The translations under genes were made by a program, and so were the position numbers. Below, one piece after another: positions 11,341 to 21,380 of a stretch of DNA of 64,000 nucleotides. Source of the stretch: Nemertoderma westbladi (Eukaryota; Xenacoelomorpha; Nemertodermatida; Nemertodermatidae); assembly GCA_032718475.1 (NCBI GenBank), contig JAUCBJ010003383.1, positions 62,001 through 126,000 on the forward strand, given 5' to 3'. A model generated the notes under the pieces. It was given only the letters and a program-made list of their open reading frames with translations, was not told the DNA's origin and did no database searches. Each line of letters opens with the position of its first letter. The stretch's first letter is position 1.

Positions 11341-11593
11341 TTCCAATGTAGGAATCCGAGAATTTCCCGTAGTGCAGTTGAGAGTCCACGGGCCTAAAAA
11401 GAGTTATATAGTGAACGCCCTCCTTGACTCCGGCAGCACAGGAACATTCATCGACAAAGAACTAGCCGAAGACATCTTTGCTGGACAACCCAAGTTCCGA
11501 ACTAAGTTGAACCTTTCAGGAATTATGCAGGTTTGGAAATCTACAGTAACTAGCAGATTACTATGTAGGCGCGTTGTCCACCCCCCAGGATGA
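11341..11593 (+). CDS. Retropepsin-type protease, partial
   Basis: The frame contains NALLDSGSTGTFIDKELAE, the DSG(S/T) catalytic signature of aspartic proteases in LTR elements, preceded by a beta-strand-like PVVQLRVHG. The protease cleaves the polyprotein. The frame ends at 11593, and the next part continues in another frame from about 11560, so a single frameshift breaks the domain. Confidence 0.75.
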
Positions 11594-12641
11594 ACTAGGA
11601 GAACACAGTATAAGGTCAGTAAAATTGGTGGCGATAAAGAACTTCGCTACCAGCCAAGTGGAACCTTATAACTGGGATGAGGACGATTTCACCCAGCAGC
11701 ATAAGATACCTAGATTCAACACAGACTACCCTGGAGTGCAAATACTCATCGGCCAAAATGCGCATGAGGCGCTTGAGACATTAGAGAAACGGCCTACTCG
11801 ACCGCAACCATTGCAAACCTATGCGGGAAGAACAAGAGTAGGTTGGTACCTCACTGGACCTTCCCGTAGGACACTCCTGGAAAGGCTACCCAAAGATAAG
11901 GTCCATCAGGAGAGTGAATGGGAAGAAGACATCAGTGAGGGAGAGACGACCACAACTGAGGGAACACCATACTCCTCAGATAATGACAATATTAACTCTA
12001 ATGTAGATCAATGGAGACATTGCCCCGAGACGATTAATCTAGCCGACATCGCTTCCAGAGGAGCAACTCCTCAAGAACTGACAGATACTCCAGACTGGTT
12101 AGGTGGACCCGACTTCCTAAGTAAAGAAGATGAATGGCCTCCCCATCTTACCACGGCTGAGATTAGACAAGCCAAGGGAGCGGAGAAAGTCAAACCTAAA
12201 ACCCGGACGAGTAAATCAAGGTTATTTAAACCTGTGATAGATCTGTCTGTACTACACATTGCCAGGGACGACGCTGTGGATCTAAACTCCCCCACCGCGA
12301 ACAGATCTGTTGTGGAGATCAGAGAGAGAGACTGGAGATCTGGAACACCAGACGTCTCGCAGGGACTCTCACCTCTCCTGCCGGGAGCGATGGACCACTA
12401 TAGCTCCTGGAATCGGCTTTGTAAGGCCGTCGTGTATTTGAAGCGATGTTTCTATCTTCACTATTCCAGGACGAAGAGGAAACCTGGAATTGTAATCGAA
12501 ACACAACAACTCAATCGCCCAGTTGGTCGTTTATGTTTACTGGAAAGAGACCGAGAACTGTCCGGAAACTATGGAAGGCAAGATACTCTTCCCACGACCA
12601 CCTCCCTAATCCAACAAACATCTAGGGACTCCCCAACGTGA
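11574..12641 (+). pseudogene. pol: BEL/Pao Pol remnant: protease end joined to RNase H/integrase start, RT deleted
   Basis: Residues about 55-110 (GVQILIGQNAHEAL...RTRVGWYLTGP) match the region after the BEL/Pao protease. After an acidic linker, DQWRHCPETINLADIASRGATPQEL and DWLGGPDFL...EWPP match the end of RNase H, before integrase. Some 600 or more residues of reverse transcriptase and RNase H are absent, yet the frame stays open across the junction near codon 142. MDHYSSWNRLCKAVVYLKR resembles the start of the integrase; the catalytic core is missing. The original protein would have done reverse transcription and integration; this one cannot. Confidence 0.75.
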
Positions 12642-13935
12642 CAGCGTCTGGAGTGGGTGTGTGACCATATTATTTTATATATTTTTATTATTTTATATTT
12701 ATGTATGTATTATTATGTAATTTTAATATAATCGTTTTCTTTAATTTTATTTAGTAGAATGTTATTTTAGCGATTATTTAGTAGATTAGTGCAATATATA
12801 TTAGTGTTTATTACTTACTTACTTATATTATATTATATATTTAGTGCGACGGCGAGAAATAATTCTTTTTCTCTTTCCTTACTGTCCGTAGTACATTATA
12901 AATATGTGACTACAGTAAGATGAAATGTCCGTACTTATTAAAGTACAATAAAGCTCCTACTATATTCAAGTATTATTGGTAAGCAGAGTATTAGGAATGC
13001 AAAATTCAGATCCTCGTGTCTCGGCTAAACCAAGCTCTGGGTAGACCTTGGAAACGACTTGCCTCTTCTCACTGACATTGCTTCTTGCGATATTGCTCTC
13101 ATACCGTATATTAAATAATACATATAGTAGCGTGATGTCCCTTTAACAGTAGCGTAAAACGCAAAATAAATCTGTTAAACCCTTTGACCATCTGTAATTC
13201 TAGTCGATTAAGATATCGCGGCACCCACCGATATACTTAAAAGACAAAATTCTAGAATCAATGGTTAACGTCCCCAGACATGTTCTGGAATAAACCGGTG
13301 CCCATCTTAAATATTAACTATTAATATTTATAAAATCTGTCAAACAAATACAATAGAGTAACTACTTACAAGTTAACTCTAGAGAATCTATAAATTAAAA
13401 TCTGTCAAAATTTAGATCCTTTAAAATTCTAGTCAATTAAGATATCGTAGCACTTACCGATACTCTTAAAAGGACAAATTTCCTAGAATCAAGGATCCTA
13501 GTCCCCAGATATGTTCTGGAATAAAATTGTGTTTATTTTAATATTAAATAATAAAATTTACGGGAATAAATTTAAATTCATTTCTTTTAATGAATTTGAT
13601 AAATTGTCATTTTTATACAATTTATAACATTCCCAAAATTCCATTAATTAATAGATCATGGGAGCGGAGATTCACCCTATTAAGTATATTAGTGTGCGAG
13701 AATCTCCAATATATAGTCAATAGCCGATAAAATTCATAAAATCATGTATGAGGAGGAATATTGACGATTAAAGAATTACTATTAAATAGCATCCCAGATC
13801 TGTATGCATGAGAATTACCCTAATTCTACTGCTAGCTTTCCATAATGTCATCATGGCAACAACCACGCTAGAATTAGAAGTGAGTTAAAAGAACAATAAA
13901 GGCTTGCCCCATTAAATAGCATAAGGAATAAATAG
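12642..13935. other. AT-rich non-coding interval with a two-copy repeat of about 230-bp period
   Basis: No gene is supported. 13168-13331 and 13398-13561 are similar: both have AAATCTGT, ATTCTAGTC-ATTAAGATATCG, CTTAAAAG, CCTAGAATCAA-like blocks and CCCCAGAYATGTTCTGGAATAAA in the same order. It follows the truncated integrase and precedes the Penelope-like insertion. Confidence 0.6.
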
Positions 13936-14288
13936 CAGTGCGATCAAGCAGTTCAATGCAGAGAATAAACTAATATATAATTACGAGAAAAAAGCTATAA
14001 ATTGCAACCTAAATATAAATACTAACTAAAGGCAAAAAATATACTATGGAATGTAAACATGTGCACAACTACAGTAGGGCGGCCTAACCAGAAAATAAAG
14101 CTAGCTTTATACAACTAAAACCAATCTGTGTGTTAAGGGTAGGGCGTATATCTCGAATGTACAATGACTCCTTAATTGAGGTATCGAAACTATTTGTAGC
14201 AGCACCAATAATTTTGAAATTATCAGTTGTACAGATAGCGTGATCAGTTTCTAAACAATGATCGTATATGGCTGAAGCCTTCGGTACC
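13936..14288 (-). repeat. Pseudo-LTR of PLE 1, 3' copy
   Basis: Direct repeat of 16719-17071 with very few differences. On the minus strand it covers the end of the GIY-YIG coding region and the untranslated 3' end. Confidence 0.85.
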
Positions 14289-14825
14289 GATAGCCTACCG
14301 GTAAGGAAGGAGCGGCCAGCATGCTCTCCTACCCGAACAGCAAGGTGTCTGACAGTTTTACCTACATAAGTAGCATTTCAGCTACCACAGGAATATAAAT
14401 AGACAACCTTGGAACGGGTATGAAGGGGACGCTTGTCCTTATAACCGAAGAATGAACCAAGTCTGACAGATGGCCTAAAAATGACCTTGAGTTCTATATG
14501 CGCAAAGTTGGTATTAAATAATTTACGTAATCTATTCCTAATTAAATAACTAAATTCACCAGCAAAAGGTAGTACTAGATACACGCTCTTTCTTTCTACT
14601 GTAGGTGCCGGAACTGGCTGAGGCAGCTGGGCACGGGATATAAATAACCTAGTGATATCATTAAGTAGTTTCATGGGATACCCATTGCGTAACAAAATAG
14701 AATATAGTTCTATTAGTGCATCGTTGAAAATAGTATAGTTAGATGAAATATGAAAAATTCTATATATTAAAGTGAAAACAAGGCCGAATTTGTAACGGAA
14801 GGGGATGAAGGAGTAATAACTAGTG
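14084..14825 (-). pseudogene. PLE 1 GIY-YIG endonuclease domain
   Basis: The frame runs from a frameshift near 14830 to TAG at 14084-14086. It is broken by TGA at 14378-14380, exactly inside the GIY-YIG motif (VVYLYSCGS, then NATYVGKTVRHLAVRVGEH). The stop sits where a Cys of the usual CxxC pair would be expected. The domain nicks the target DNA so that the RT can prime. The final part is duplicated in the 5' pseudo-LTR. Confidence 0.8.
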
Positions 14826-16664
14826 TACAGTACAGGCCAGTGAATGTGGGTTTTCGATACACTGAAGTGGAAAATCCAAAATCACTAAGCTGCATTACTT
14901 TAATATCCAGAAAAGATATAGAACTATTATTTTCAGATTCGCAAGTGAACTCAATGTTGGGATGTTGTTTGTTTAGGTAAGACAAAAATAGCTGGGATTG
15001 TTCTATTGTGTCAAAAACTATAAATGTATCATCGACATACCGACGGTAAAACTTAGGTTTAAACGAAGGGGGACAATTTTGAAGCCACTTGAGTTCGTGA
15101 TGGGCCAGAAAAGCATTAGCTAAAACTGGGCCTAAGGGGGACCCCATTGCCACGCCGTCACATTGAATAAATAATGAATTGTCAAAAGTGAAATAATTAT
15201 TATGCAGGGCAAAACGTAGTAGAGTTCTCATTTGTTCTTTATTGAGTCCCTTAATCAGTATCGGACTATCAACTACGGGTTCGTTCAGCGCTCGAAAACG
15301 GGAAGGGTCAGGAGTCGGCATTGTGTAGAGAGTAGATAACACAATCTCGATGGTTTCCTCTAGCGGTATATTGGTGAACAGGGACTTTACATCGAAGCTC
15401 ACCATGTGGACTTTCTTCCCGAACTTTAACTCCGTTACTTCCTTAGCGAAGGAAAAGGAATCAGAAATGGAAGACTCGCTGGTCGCCGTAGTCTGAATGA
15501 GTGGTAGGAGGAACTTTGAGAGGTTATACGTCGTTGACTCCGATCCTGACATGATAGGGCGCATTGGACATCCGTCTTTGTGGATTTTGGGTAACCCATA
15601 AAGGCGGCTGGGGTGTGTACCGGTCGGGGCGATGGAAGAATACGTGTTATTGTCCAAAATCTTAAGTTTATTGAGTTTCTTTAGGTAGTTCCTAAGGACG
15701 TTTTCACGTCGAATAATCAACTTCAGCCAGTCGGCTCCATCGTCTAGTCGTTTAAACTTCGTTGTATCTGCGAGTATGTCAGTCATCTTCTGGATATAGT
15801 CGGCGCGGTTGAGTAGAACAACACAGTTTCCTTTATCCGCTTTGGCGATGATTAACGAGCTGTTACGTCGTAGCGAATTAATTGCTATCCACTCGTCCTT
15901 AGAAAAGAAACGCAAGGATGGTTGACGGTATCCAAACACTGAGGAATATGCAATATCCCGTAGTCTCGTTCGGAACGGTTCTTTATTGGTAAGGATCGGT
16001 TCGTGTTGAACCTGGCGATACAAGCGTTCGAACGCCGGCAGTACATCATTGGGGTTGAGTTTCTTCGGCGGTATCGAATGCCGAAGACCCTTCGACAAAG
16101 CAGCATGTTCCGTATCTGACAGAACATATGATGATAAGTTAAGAACAACCTTCTTAGGATCTAGTCGAGGGGGCGTTTGTGTACGGATTAGATACGCTAG
16201 TTTATTAGTCAGTCGCTTGCTAATAACCTTATCGGTGTTGGCGACCCTGCTGCCAACAATGCGTTCAAGATGATGGAGGTCGATCCAGTTAACATCCTTC
16301 TTGAGAGACGCGATGGAGAGATCGAGGAGTTTAGAAACCGCGTGGAGATCCTTCTGTTTGAGTCGTATTTCGAGTTGCAGGAACCGCCGTTGTGCTTGTT
16401 CGTATTCCCTGTATGTATGTAGCCTGGAATTAGCGAGTTTAAATTGCAGGAAGCGCGGAGTTAGCTCGTTCTTGTAACAGTTTTGGAGGAATTCCAAATC
16501 TCGTTTGAGTTTCTGAACTTTAATGGCTATTCATTCGTAGCGTCGCCATAGTCGATGCGTATTTTCCCCGTAACGCTGTTTGATGATATCGTTAGTAGAT
16601 TTCGAGGCGGGAAAGCGAAGATAAATAATGAAAAGAAAAACCAGCGCTAGTGTCCTGAATTTCA
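14767..16664 (-). pseudogene. PLE 1 reverse transcriptase
   Basis: ATG at 16664 opens a frame with a hydrophobic start (MKFRTLALVFLFIIYL). TGA at 16531-16533 breaks it, and it then stays open for 576 or more codons to 14767. Landmark motifs are AKADKGNCVVLL, SRLYGLPKIHKDG and MRPIMSG, SFDVKSLFTNIPLEETI, CDGVAMGSPLGPVLANAFL, and FYRRYVDDTF with the catalytic Asp pair, then ISFLDIKV. These define Penelope-type RT, which is related to telomerase RT. After YRKPTFTGLY the natural continuation is one frame away, so a frameshift near 14830 separates it from the endonuclease. All catalytic Asp residues look intact. Confidence 0.9.
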
Positions 16665-16689
16665 TAGTATAATATTACCAAAAAAGCAA

Positions 16690-16723
16690 ACGTTTCGATT
16701 ATATCACATAACCATCATCAGTG
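16690..16723 (-). ncRNA. Hammerhead-ribozyme-like core in PLE 1
   Basis: The minus strand carries CTGATGA (16721-16715), then a possible 6-bp hairpin GGTTAT/ATAATC with loop GTGAT, then GAAAC (16696-16692). This is the hammerhead core order, and hammerheads are known in Penelope-like elements. One extra base separates CTGATGA from the hairpin, and I could not confirm stems I and III or the cleavage site. Confidence 0.45.
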
Positions 16724-17074
16724 CAATCAAGCAGTTCAATGCAGAGAATAAACTAATATATAATTACGAGAAAAAAGCTATAAATTGCAACCTAAATATA
16801 AATACTAACTAAAGGCAAAAAATATACTATGGAATGTAAACATGTGCACAACTACAGTAGGGCGGCCTAACCAGAAAATAAAGCTAGCTTTATACAACTA
16901 AAACCAATCTGTGTGTTAAGGGTAGGGCGTATATCTCGAATGTACAATGACTCCTTAATTGAGGTATCGAAACTATTTGTAGCAGCACCAATAATTTTGA
17001 AATTATCAGTTGTACAGATAGCGTGATCAGTTTCTAAACAATGATCGTATATGGCTGAAGCCTTCGGTACCAAT
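16719..17074 (-). repeat. Pseudo-LTR of PLE 1, 5' copy
   Basis: Direct repeat of 13936-14288. It contains a 68-codon piece of the GIY-YIG C-terminus (16867-17073) that is not a gene by itself. Past it, sequence of ORF B begins at about 17078. Confidence 0.85.
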
Positions 17075-17077
17075 AAG

Positions 17078-17570
17078 ACCTCAGACCTCAGACTCTTGAT
17101 CCTAATAGTATCACGGATCCTCCCGAACTGTACTCACTGTTCAAAGATCTAGTGTTACCCGAACGGTTAGTCGGTGGCACTCCGGTTGTGGGCTCCCTAG
17201 ACATTCGCCCATCTTACCTAGCCGGATTGAGACACGGACATCTAATATCGCCATTCAACCGTATCATCGTCCCGGTTTAACCCGATACAACCTGTCACCG
17301 AGGCTGAGGAGAGAGTTGTACGAAACGCGTTGGACACTATTCGTCAAAAGATCGGAAAAGCAACCTACAATTGTTTAGAGAAACGTAAATTGCAGCAGCA
17401 AGTCCAAGCGGTAAACGAATTAGCTTTATCTCAGTTCGATCAGGAAATCCGGAATCTGTAAGAAGATATCGAACTTGGACGACTCTACTTTCTGCAAGAG
17501 TTTTGGACGAATGCTTTCAATGACAAGCGGAGGAAAATCAGCTCGAGGAGAAGCATATCGATTCCGATAG
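17078..17570 (+). pseudogene. ORF B fragment in the inner element
   Basis: Homologous at DNA level to roughly 940-1420 (ORF B) with many substitutions and several 1-bp indels (for example near 17275 and 17500), so the frame is lost. It joins abruptly to the C-terminal tail of ORF D near 17566, so ORF C and nearly all of D are missing from this copy. Confidence 0.75.
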
Positions 17571-17919
17571 AGCCCGAGAACGCGAGTTGGAAAGAATCAT
17601 CAAACCGAGGAAATTTCTCACTACTCACGGTCCACCTACCGCTATCGTTCAGACGACTCGTCAGGGACCAGTAGGAGCCGCTGTTCTAAAACGTGCTCTA
17701 AAGGCCGTTAGACCTCGCTCCACTGAAGTTGATATCGATCAACCAGGTACCTCGACTGGCGGATACACCGACCGTAATCCTAAACCTTCCGATGCAATTG
17801 TATTGCACCCTTCACCCAGGAGTTATAGCCCTCCTAGTAAAGTGGCTTGCCCCAAAGAGAAAAGGACTCTTGCTAGCCTCAAAAAACTGCGTAAACGCCA
17901 TCCGCGCAAGAAAGACTAA
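17571..17919 (+). CDS. C-terminal tail of ORF D, inner copy
   Basis: An open frame ending at TAA 17917-17919, paralogous to 20961-21302 with few changes. It is basic and disordered: RPRSTEVDIDQPGTSTGGYT in the middle and a Lys/Arg-rich end (KKLRKRHPRKKD) that could bind nucleic acid or act as a nuclear signal. There is no ATG at its apparent start, so it is expressed, if at all, only as the end of a longer frame. Confidence 0.6.
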
Positions 17920-17997
17920 CTGTTTAGAGTATTTTTATATTTTAGAAACTGTGATTTTTTATATTTTATAGAATTAAATCCCATTTTCTGGGAGCGA
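17920..17997 (+). promoter_or_regulatory. 3' untranslated end with polypurine-like primer GGGAGCGA, inner element
   Basis: About 75 bp, T-rich then AGAATTAAATCCCATTTTCT, ending in GGGAGCGA directly before the LTR. The same block precedes the LTR of the outer copy. The position fits the plus-strand primer site of LTR elements. Confidence 0.6.
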
Positions 17998-19198
17998 TGT
18001 AAAGGCTTTTGCGGAATTAGCTGGTTATTTTTCCCGCAAAGTACTCTGTAGGTGTTTTAGCGGACATAAAAAGCCGTTTCCTTACTGTACCGGTGTTTTA
18101 GTGGACATAAAAAGCCATTTCTTCTGTATGTGTACTTTAGCGGACATAACTAGCGATTTTATGTCGCAATACGCCAAAATACTCTTGATACAGTGTAAGT
18201 TCAGATGACGACATCTATCAGCTGATATGTCCACGTGTAACTTTTTCTTTGTTCTTTGTTCGGTTGACCAATCAGAGCGATTTTCATTTTATTTGTACAG
18301 AAACCTCCGGGAAAACGCGCAATGCATTATGGTTTATGTTTACCTTTTTTCCTGATGCCAGAACATCGGCTGTGGAATTATTCTGTGTTTCAGACTTTAG
18401 CCAAACATTAGAACGGCTTTGATCATAGAAACGTATAACTGTTATCAAATCAATCAAATCGCACCTCATATCACAAACCGAACTGGTCAGACTCAAATGC
18501 TATACATACCATTCACCGCATTATTTTACTGCTATTTACTGTCGGTTATTAATTGTATCAGTTGATGGAATATTGTTATATTTGGAGAATATCGATAAAT
18601 AACCATAAAACCCCAATCTTCTTGATATACTGAAGGTTAGAGAGACCGGTTACATATAGCAATTGCGACTTACATTATAGTGGTTTTGGAGTGAATTGAA
18701 TGCTATTTCATAGGCCCTACATGTGTCGGTTGCTGTTCTCCTTATATATGATTAAAATTAGTGAAGGTCGGCAGATCGGTGTGCAGCATTGTGCGGTAGT
18801 GTGCATGAGTGTGATAGATAACAAGGCATCTCCTAAAGAATGCGCTTTATACGTGAATCATTAGCCATCCCGTTGTGTTTAGTGTAAGTCATAACTCTGT
18901 TTACATACTTAGAGCGCCACGTCCTAAAGGAACTGTTAATATTTCCCGAAAGTGAATAATATTTGTCAGAGATTATATATTAACGATCAATCGAATAATA
19001 CAGTAGGCCTACACCGCAATAAGGTCAGAGCATCCGAATCCAGTCTCCCAGGTAAATCCAGTGGGTGAATGGTCGCGATTAGGCTGGCTTCGGCTAATGT
19101 AGTGTATCAAATACTTGTCATAGGCTAAAGTCGATTTATAACCTAGAAGACACCTAAATTTGGCAGGTTAAACTGCTAAAGGTCTAAAAGCACAAACA
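17998..19198 (+). repeat. 3' LTR of the inner element
   Basis: TGTAAAGGC...CACAAACA, 1201 bp, about 99% identical to 2204-3404. Confidence 0.9.
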
Positions 19199-19203
19199 GT
19201 CAC
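19199..19203. repeat. Target-site duplication GTCAC, right copy
   Basis: Matches 2199-2203. The outer element resumes at 19204. Confidence 0.85.
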
Positions 19204-20036
19204 TTATGATAACGAAGGTAGCATTCCGGTTGGAGAACTGGGAACTACGCGCATGATACACATACGAGGACTAGCTGGTTCTACCCACGTGTTTACTCGA
19301 GCGTGTTCCAATGTGATCGATTATTCTTTTGAGACTCTCACCGAGATACAAAAGAAACTCCGACATGGACAATTCGAACTCGCGCGGCGTTACGTCACAG
19401 ATACCGAGCGGAAACCGGCCATGGGTATAGATGGATCGATGTTACCCCAGCCAGTGCTTGAGATGTTGTTTAACGAAAATCCTTAAAATCGGCTCAGCTG
19501 TTTATGGAGATCTCCAAAACGACTTCAGGAACATGGAGAATATCCCATATCCTTTCGTAGACACCCAGCTGATTGCTCCCTGGGCAGAAGGCCGAGGTTT
19601 CTTCCGCACTATTTCAATACACACAGCGGCATCAATAAAGTACAACGAACCTCCATCGGACATCTTGCCTTCCAAGAATACGGATGGAATTTCAAAGTCG
19701 GAAACCCTATCAACTATCAACAAGTATATGGAGATCATTATTCTCGATTATACTTCGACGGACCATTGACCGCACCTGGCGTTGTTTATAGCTTCATGAG
19801 TGTTCCACTTCGTCCCTCATTAGCTATATACACTATCTTCGAGAACGCCGCACTTGCCGGTTGGCTAGCCGATGTGTGCAGTCGTACTATACGCGCCCAT
19901 CCCTTGTTACTTGGAACCAAACTCGCCAAGCTAGATGAACACAATAAATTCATCCGCTTCGAATGCTTTAGGCGCTTTCTGACTCCGTTCCGTAACGTTG
20001 ATAGTCAGTTCAAGCTGAGCTCAGCTGAGCTCAGCT
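19204..20036 (+). pseudogene. ORF C, continuation after the insertion
   Basis: The frame of 1692-2203 continues here. A single TAA (19484-19486) interrupts it, after which the same frame stays open to about 20036 and passes through a recognisably coding stretch (for example GVVYSFMSVPLRPSLAIYTI and NKFIRFECFRRFLTP). The ORFs in other frames at 19431-19769 are shadows. The frame is lost in a 10-bp tandem repeat at 20011-20046 and resumes one base off as ORF D. No family recognised; there is no membrane segment long enough for an Env anchor. Confidence 0.6.
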
Positions 20037-20046
20037 GAGCTCAACT
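20011..20046 (+). repeat. 10-bp tandem repeat GAGCTCAGCT responsible for a frameshift
   Basis: About three units. Ten bases is one more than a multiple of three, so an extra unit shifts ORF C out of frame with ORF D. Both frames read open up to and from this repeat. Confidence 0.7.
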
Positions 20047-20960
20047 CAGCTGCTGAGAAGTTAGACAGCGCTGGATTCACCATTTTTAAAGACGTTTGTA
20101 TACAGAATTTACATTCCTCTGTTATACAAAGACCCCGAATCCCTACGGGTTATTCTATCGTGGAAGTTCAGACAGTGGGTTCGCTTGAGGAGACAGCTAC
20201 ACCTACCTCAGCTATGCAATTGGAAGACGAACCAATTTGCTTAGAATCTGAGGAGATTCAGCCCACAGCGCCCAGGAGCAGTGACAACGACTATGTCCTG
20301 GAATGGTATCAAGGTCCACAATGTCTCACCGCATACGATTATCGGCATGCCAATTATGTTTCTAGGAAACGTTGCCGATTATGCGCATCTCGAGACCACT
20401 TCACCCCGGTGGACTCCAACGTACCCTGCTCCTACTTCCAAGACCAACCTACGATGGAGATCTATTGTGCATATTGTAGACTCAATAACTTACACATTTT
20501 CGCAGTCTGCCCTCAATTTATGACTCAATGCCATCATTGCCAGTTTAAAAGACACGCAAGTTTTGATTGCCCTTTCAACCGAGATCTGGAAAGCGTAGAT
20601 GAAATGATTACCCTACGTTACATTCGAGCTTGGGAAGCGAACGCGGATCTACACTGTGAGTCACGTCATCGATATTACCCTGGATGTGCCTATGAAGGAG
20701 TTTATGCATTTCACCCATATCTATTTGCTTCCGTTGAGCAAAAATCTCGCACACCGAGTTACGAATTAATGAAGCGTGTTGGCGAGAATATTTCAACCAA
20801 ATGTGTTCGTAAATATCTCAGGAACATTAATCCCAATGATCTTAATTCCTATAACTTGATCAACTTCATCCGTCAAGATCCGAAATATGGTGACTTGTTC
20901 ATCAACTCGCATCCAGAACTACAGGAAGTTCATAGACGACCCTATGAATATAGAGCCTGA
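20047..20960 (+). pseudogene. ORF D: protein with three CCHC-type zinc knuckles
   Basis: Open from the 10-bp repeat to TGA 20958-20960. Numbering from Met at 20160, three knuckle-like motifs follow one another: Cys72-Cys75-His80-Cys90, Cys103-Cys106-His112-Cys117, and Cys124-Cys127-His132-Cys137. The last is the canonical CX2CX4HX4C spacing. An acidic N-terminal part precedes them and a roughly 130-residue region follows. The TGA stands at the place where the inner copy has CGA, and the same frame then reads on into the basic tail. It is the last gene before the LTR. The knuckles suggest RNA or single-strand DNA binding; it is not the BEL Gag of 10523-11320. Confidence 0.6.
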
Positions 20961-21302
20961 GAACGCGAGTTAGAAAGAACCATCAAACCGAGGAAATTTT
21001 TCACTACTCATGGTCCACCTACCGCTCTCGTGCAGACGACTCGTCAGGGACCAGTAAGAGCTGCTGTCTTGAAACGCGCTCTGAAGGTTGTTCGACCTCG
21101 CTCCACTGAGGTTGATATCGATCAACCGGGTACCTCGACCGGCGGATACACCGACCGTAACCCTAAACCTTCCGATGCAATTGTATTGCACCCTTCACCC
21201 AGGAGTTATAGCCCTCCTAGTAAAGTGGCTCACCCCAAAGAGAAAAGGACTCTTGCTAGCCTCAAAAAACTGCATAAACGCCGTTCGCGTAAGAAGGACT
21301 AA
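20961..21302 (+). pseudogene. C-terminal basic tail of ORF D, outer copy
   Basis: In frame with ORF D after the TGA and ending at TAA 21300-21302. Nearly the same as 17587-17919, with RPRSTEVDIDQPGTSTGGYT and a Lys/Arg-rich end. Conservation between an old and a young copy supports a real coding region. Confidence 0.65.
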
Positions 21303-21380
21303 CTGTTTAGAGTATTTTTATATTTTAGAAACTGTGATTTTTTATATTTTATAGAATTAAATCCCATTTTCTGGGAGCGG
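21303..21380 (+). promoter_or_regulatory. 3' untranslated end with polypurine-like primer GGGAGCGG, outer element
   Basis: Almost the same as 17920-17997 and immediately followed by the TG of the LTR. Confidence 0.6.

Larger units (their letters stand above)
13936..17074 (-). mobile_element. Penelope-like element (PLE 1), nearly complete, with terminal direct repeats
   Basis: The order on the minus strand is a 5' repeat (17074-16719), a hammerhead-like motif, an RT frame (16664-14767), a GIY-YIG endonuclease frame (to 14084), and an untranslated end down to 13936. The 355-bp direct repeat (13936-14288 and 16719-17071) is the pseudo-LTR typical of Penelope-like elements. It lies opposite in sense to the BEL element it entered. 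Two nonsense codons and a frameshift show it is decayed. Confidence 0.85.
2204..19198 (+). mobile_element. Inner giant LTR retroelement, about 17 kb, BEL/Pao-type deletion derivative with nested insertions
   Basis: It is bounded by two 1201-bp LTRs (2204-3404 and 17998-19198) with TG...CA ends and flanked by GTCAC. I count about 11 differences between the LTRs, so the insertion is fairly recent. Internally it has a long leader, a BEL/Pao gag with in-frame stops, retropepsin, an RNase H/integrase remnant, a Penelope-like element on the opposite strand, a fragment of ORF B joined to the C-terminal tail of ORF D, and a purine-rich end GGGAGCGA beside the 3' LTR. Reverse transcriptase is missing, so it would need help from another copy to move. 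Confidence 0.85.

Noticed and set aside
17550-17600. Explanation of the B/D-tail join as a reverse-transcribed splice product
   Set aside because: The outer copy has no GT donor at the B side of the junction.
19431-19769. 112-codon plus ORF and 78-codon minus ORF
   Set aside because: The ORF C frame through the same stretch continues the frame on both sides with only one stop.
20160-20960. ORF D as an Env glycoprotein
   Set aside because: No signal peptide or membrane anchor; the cysteines form CCHC knuckles.
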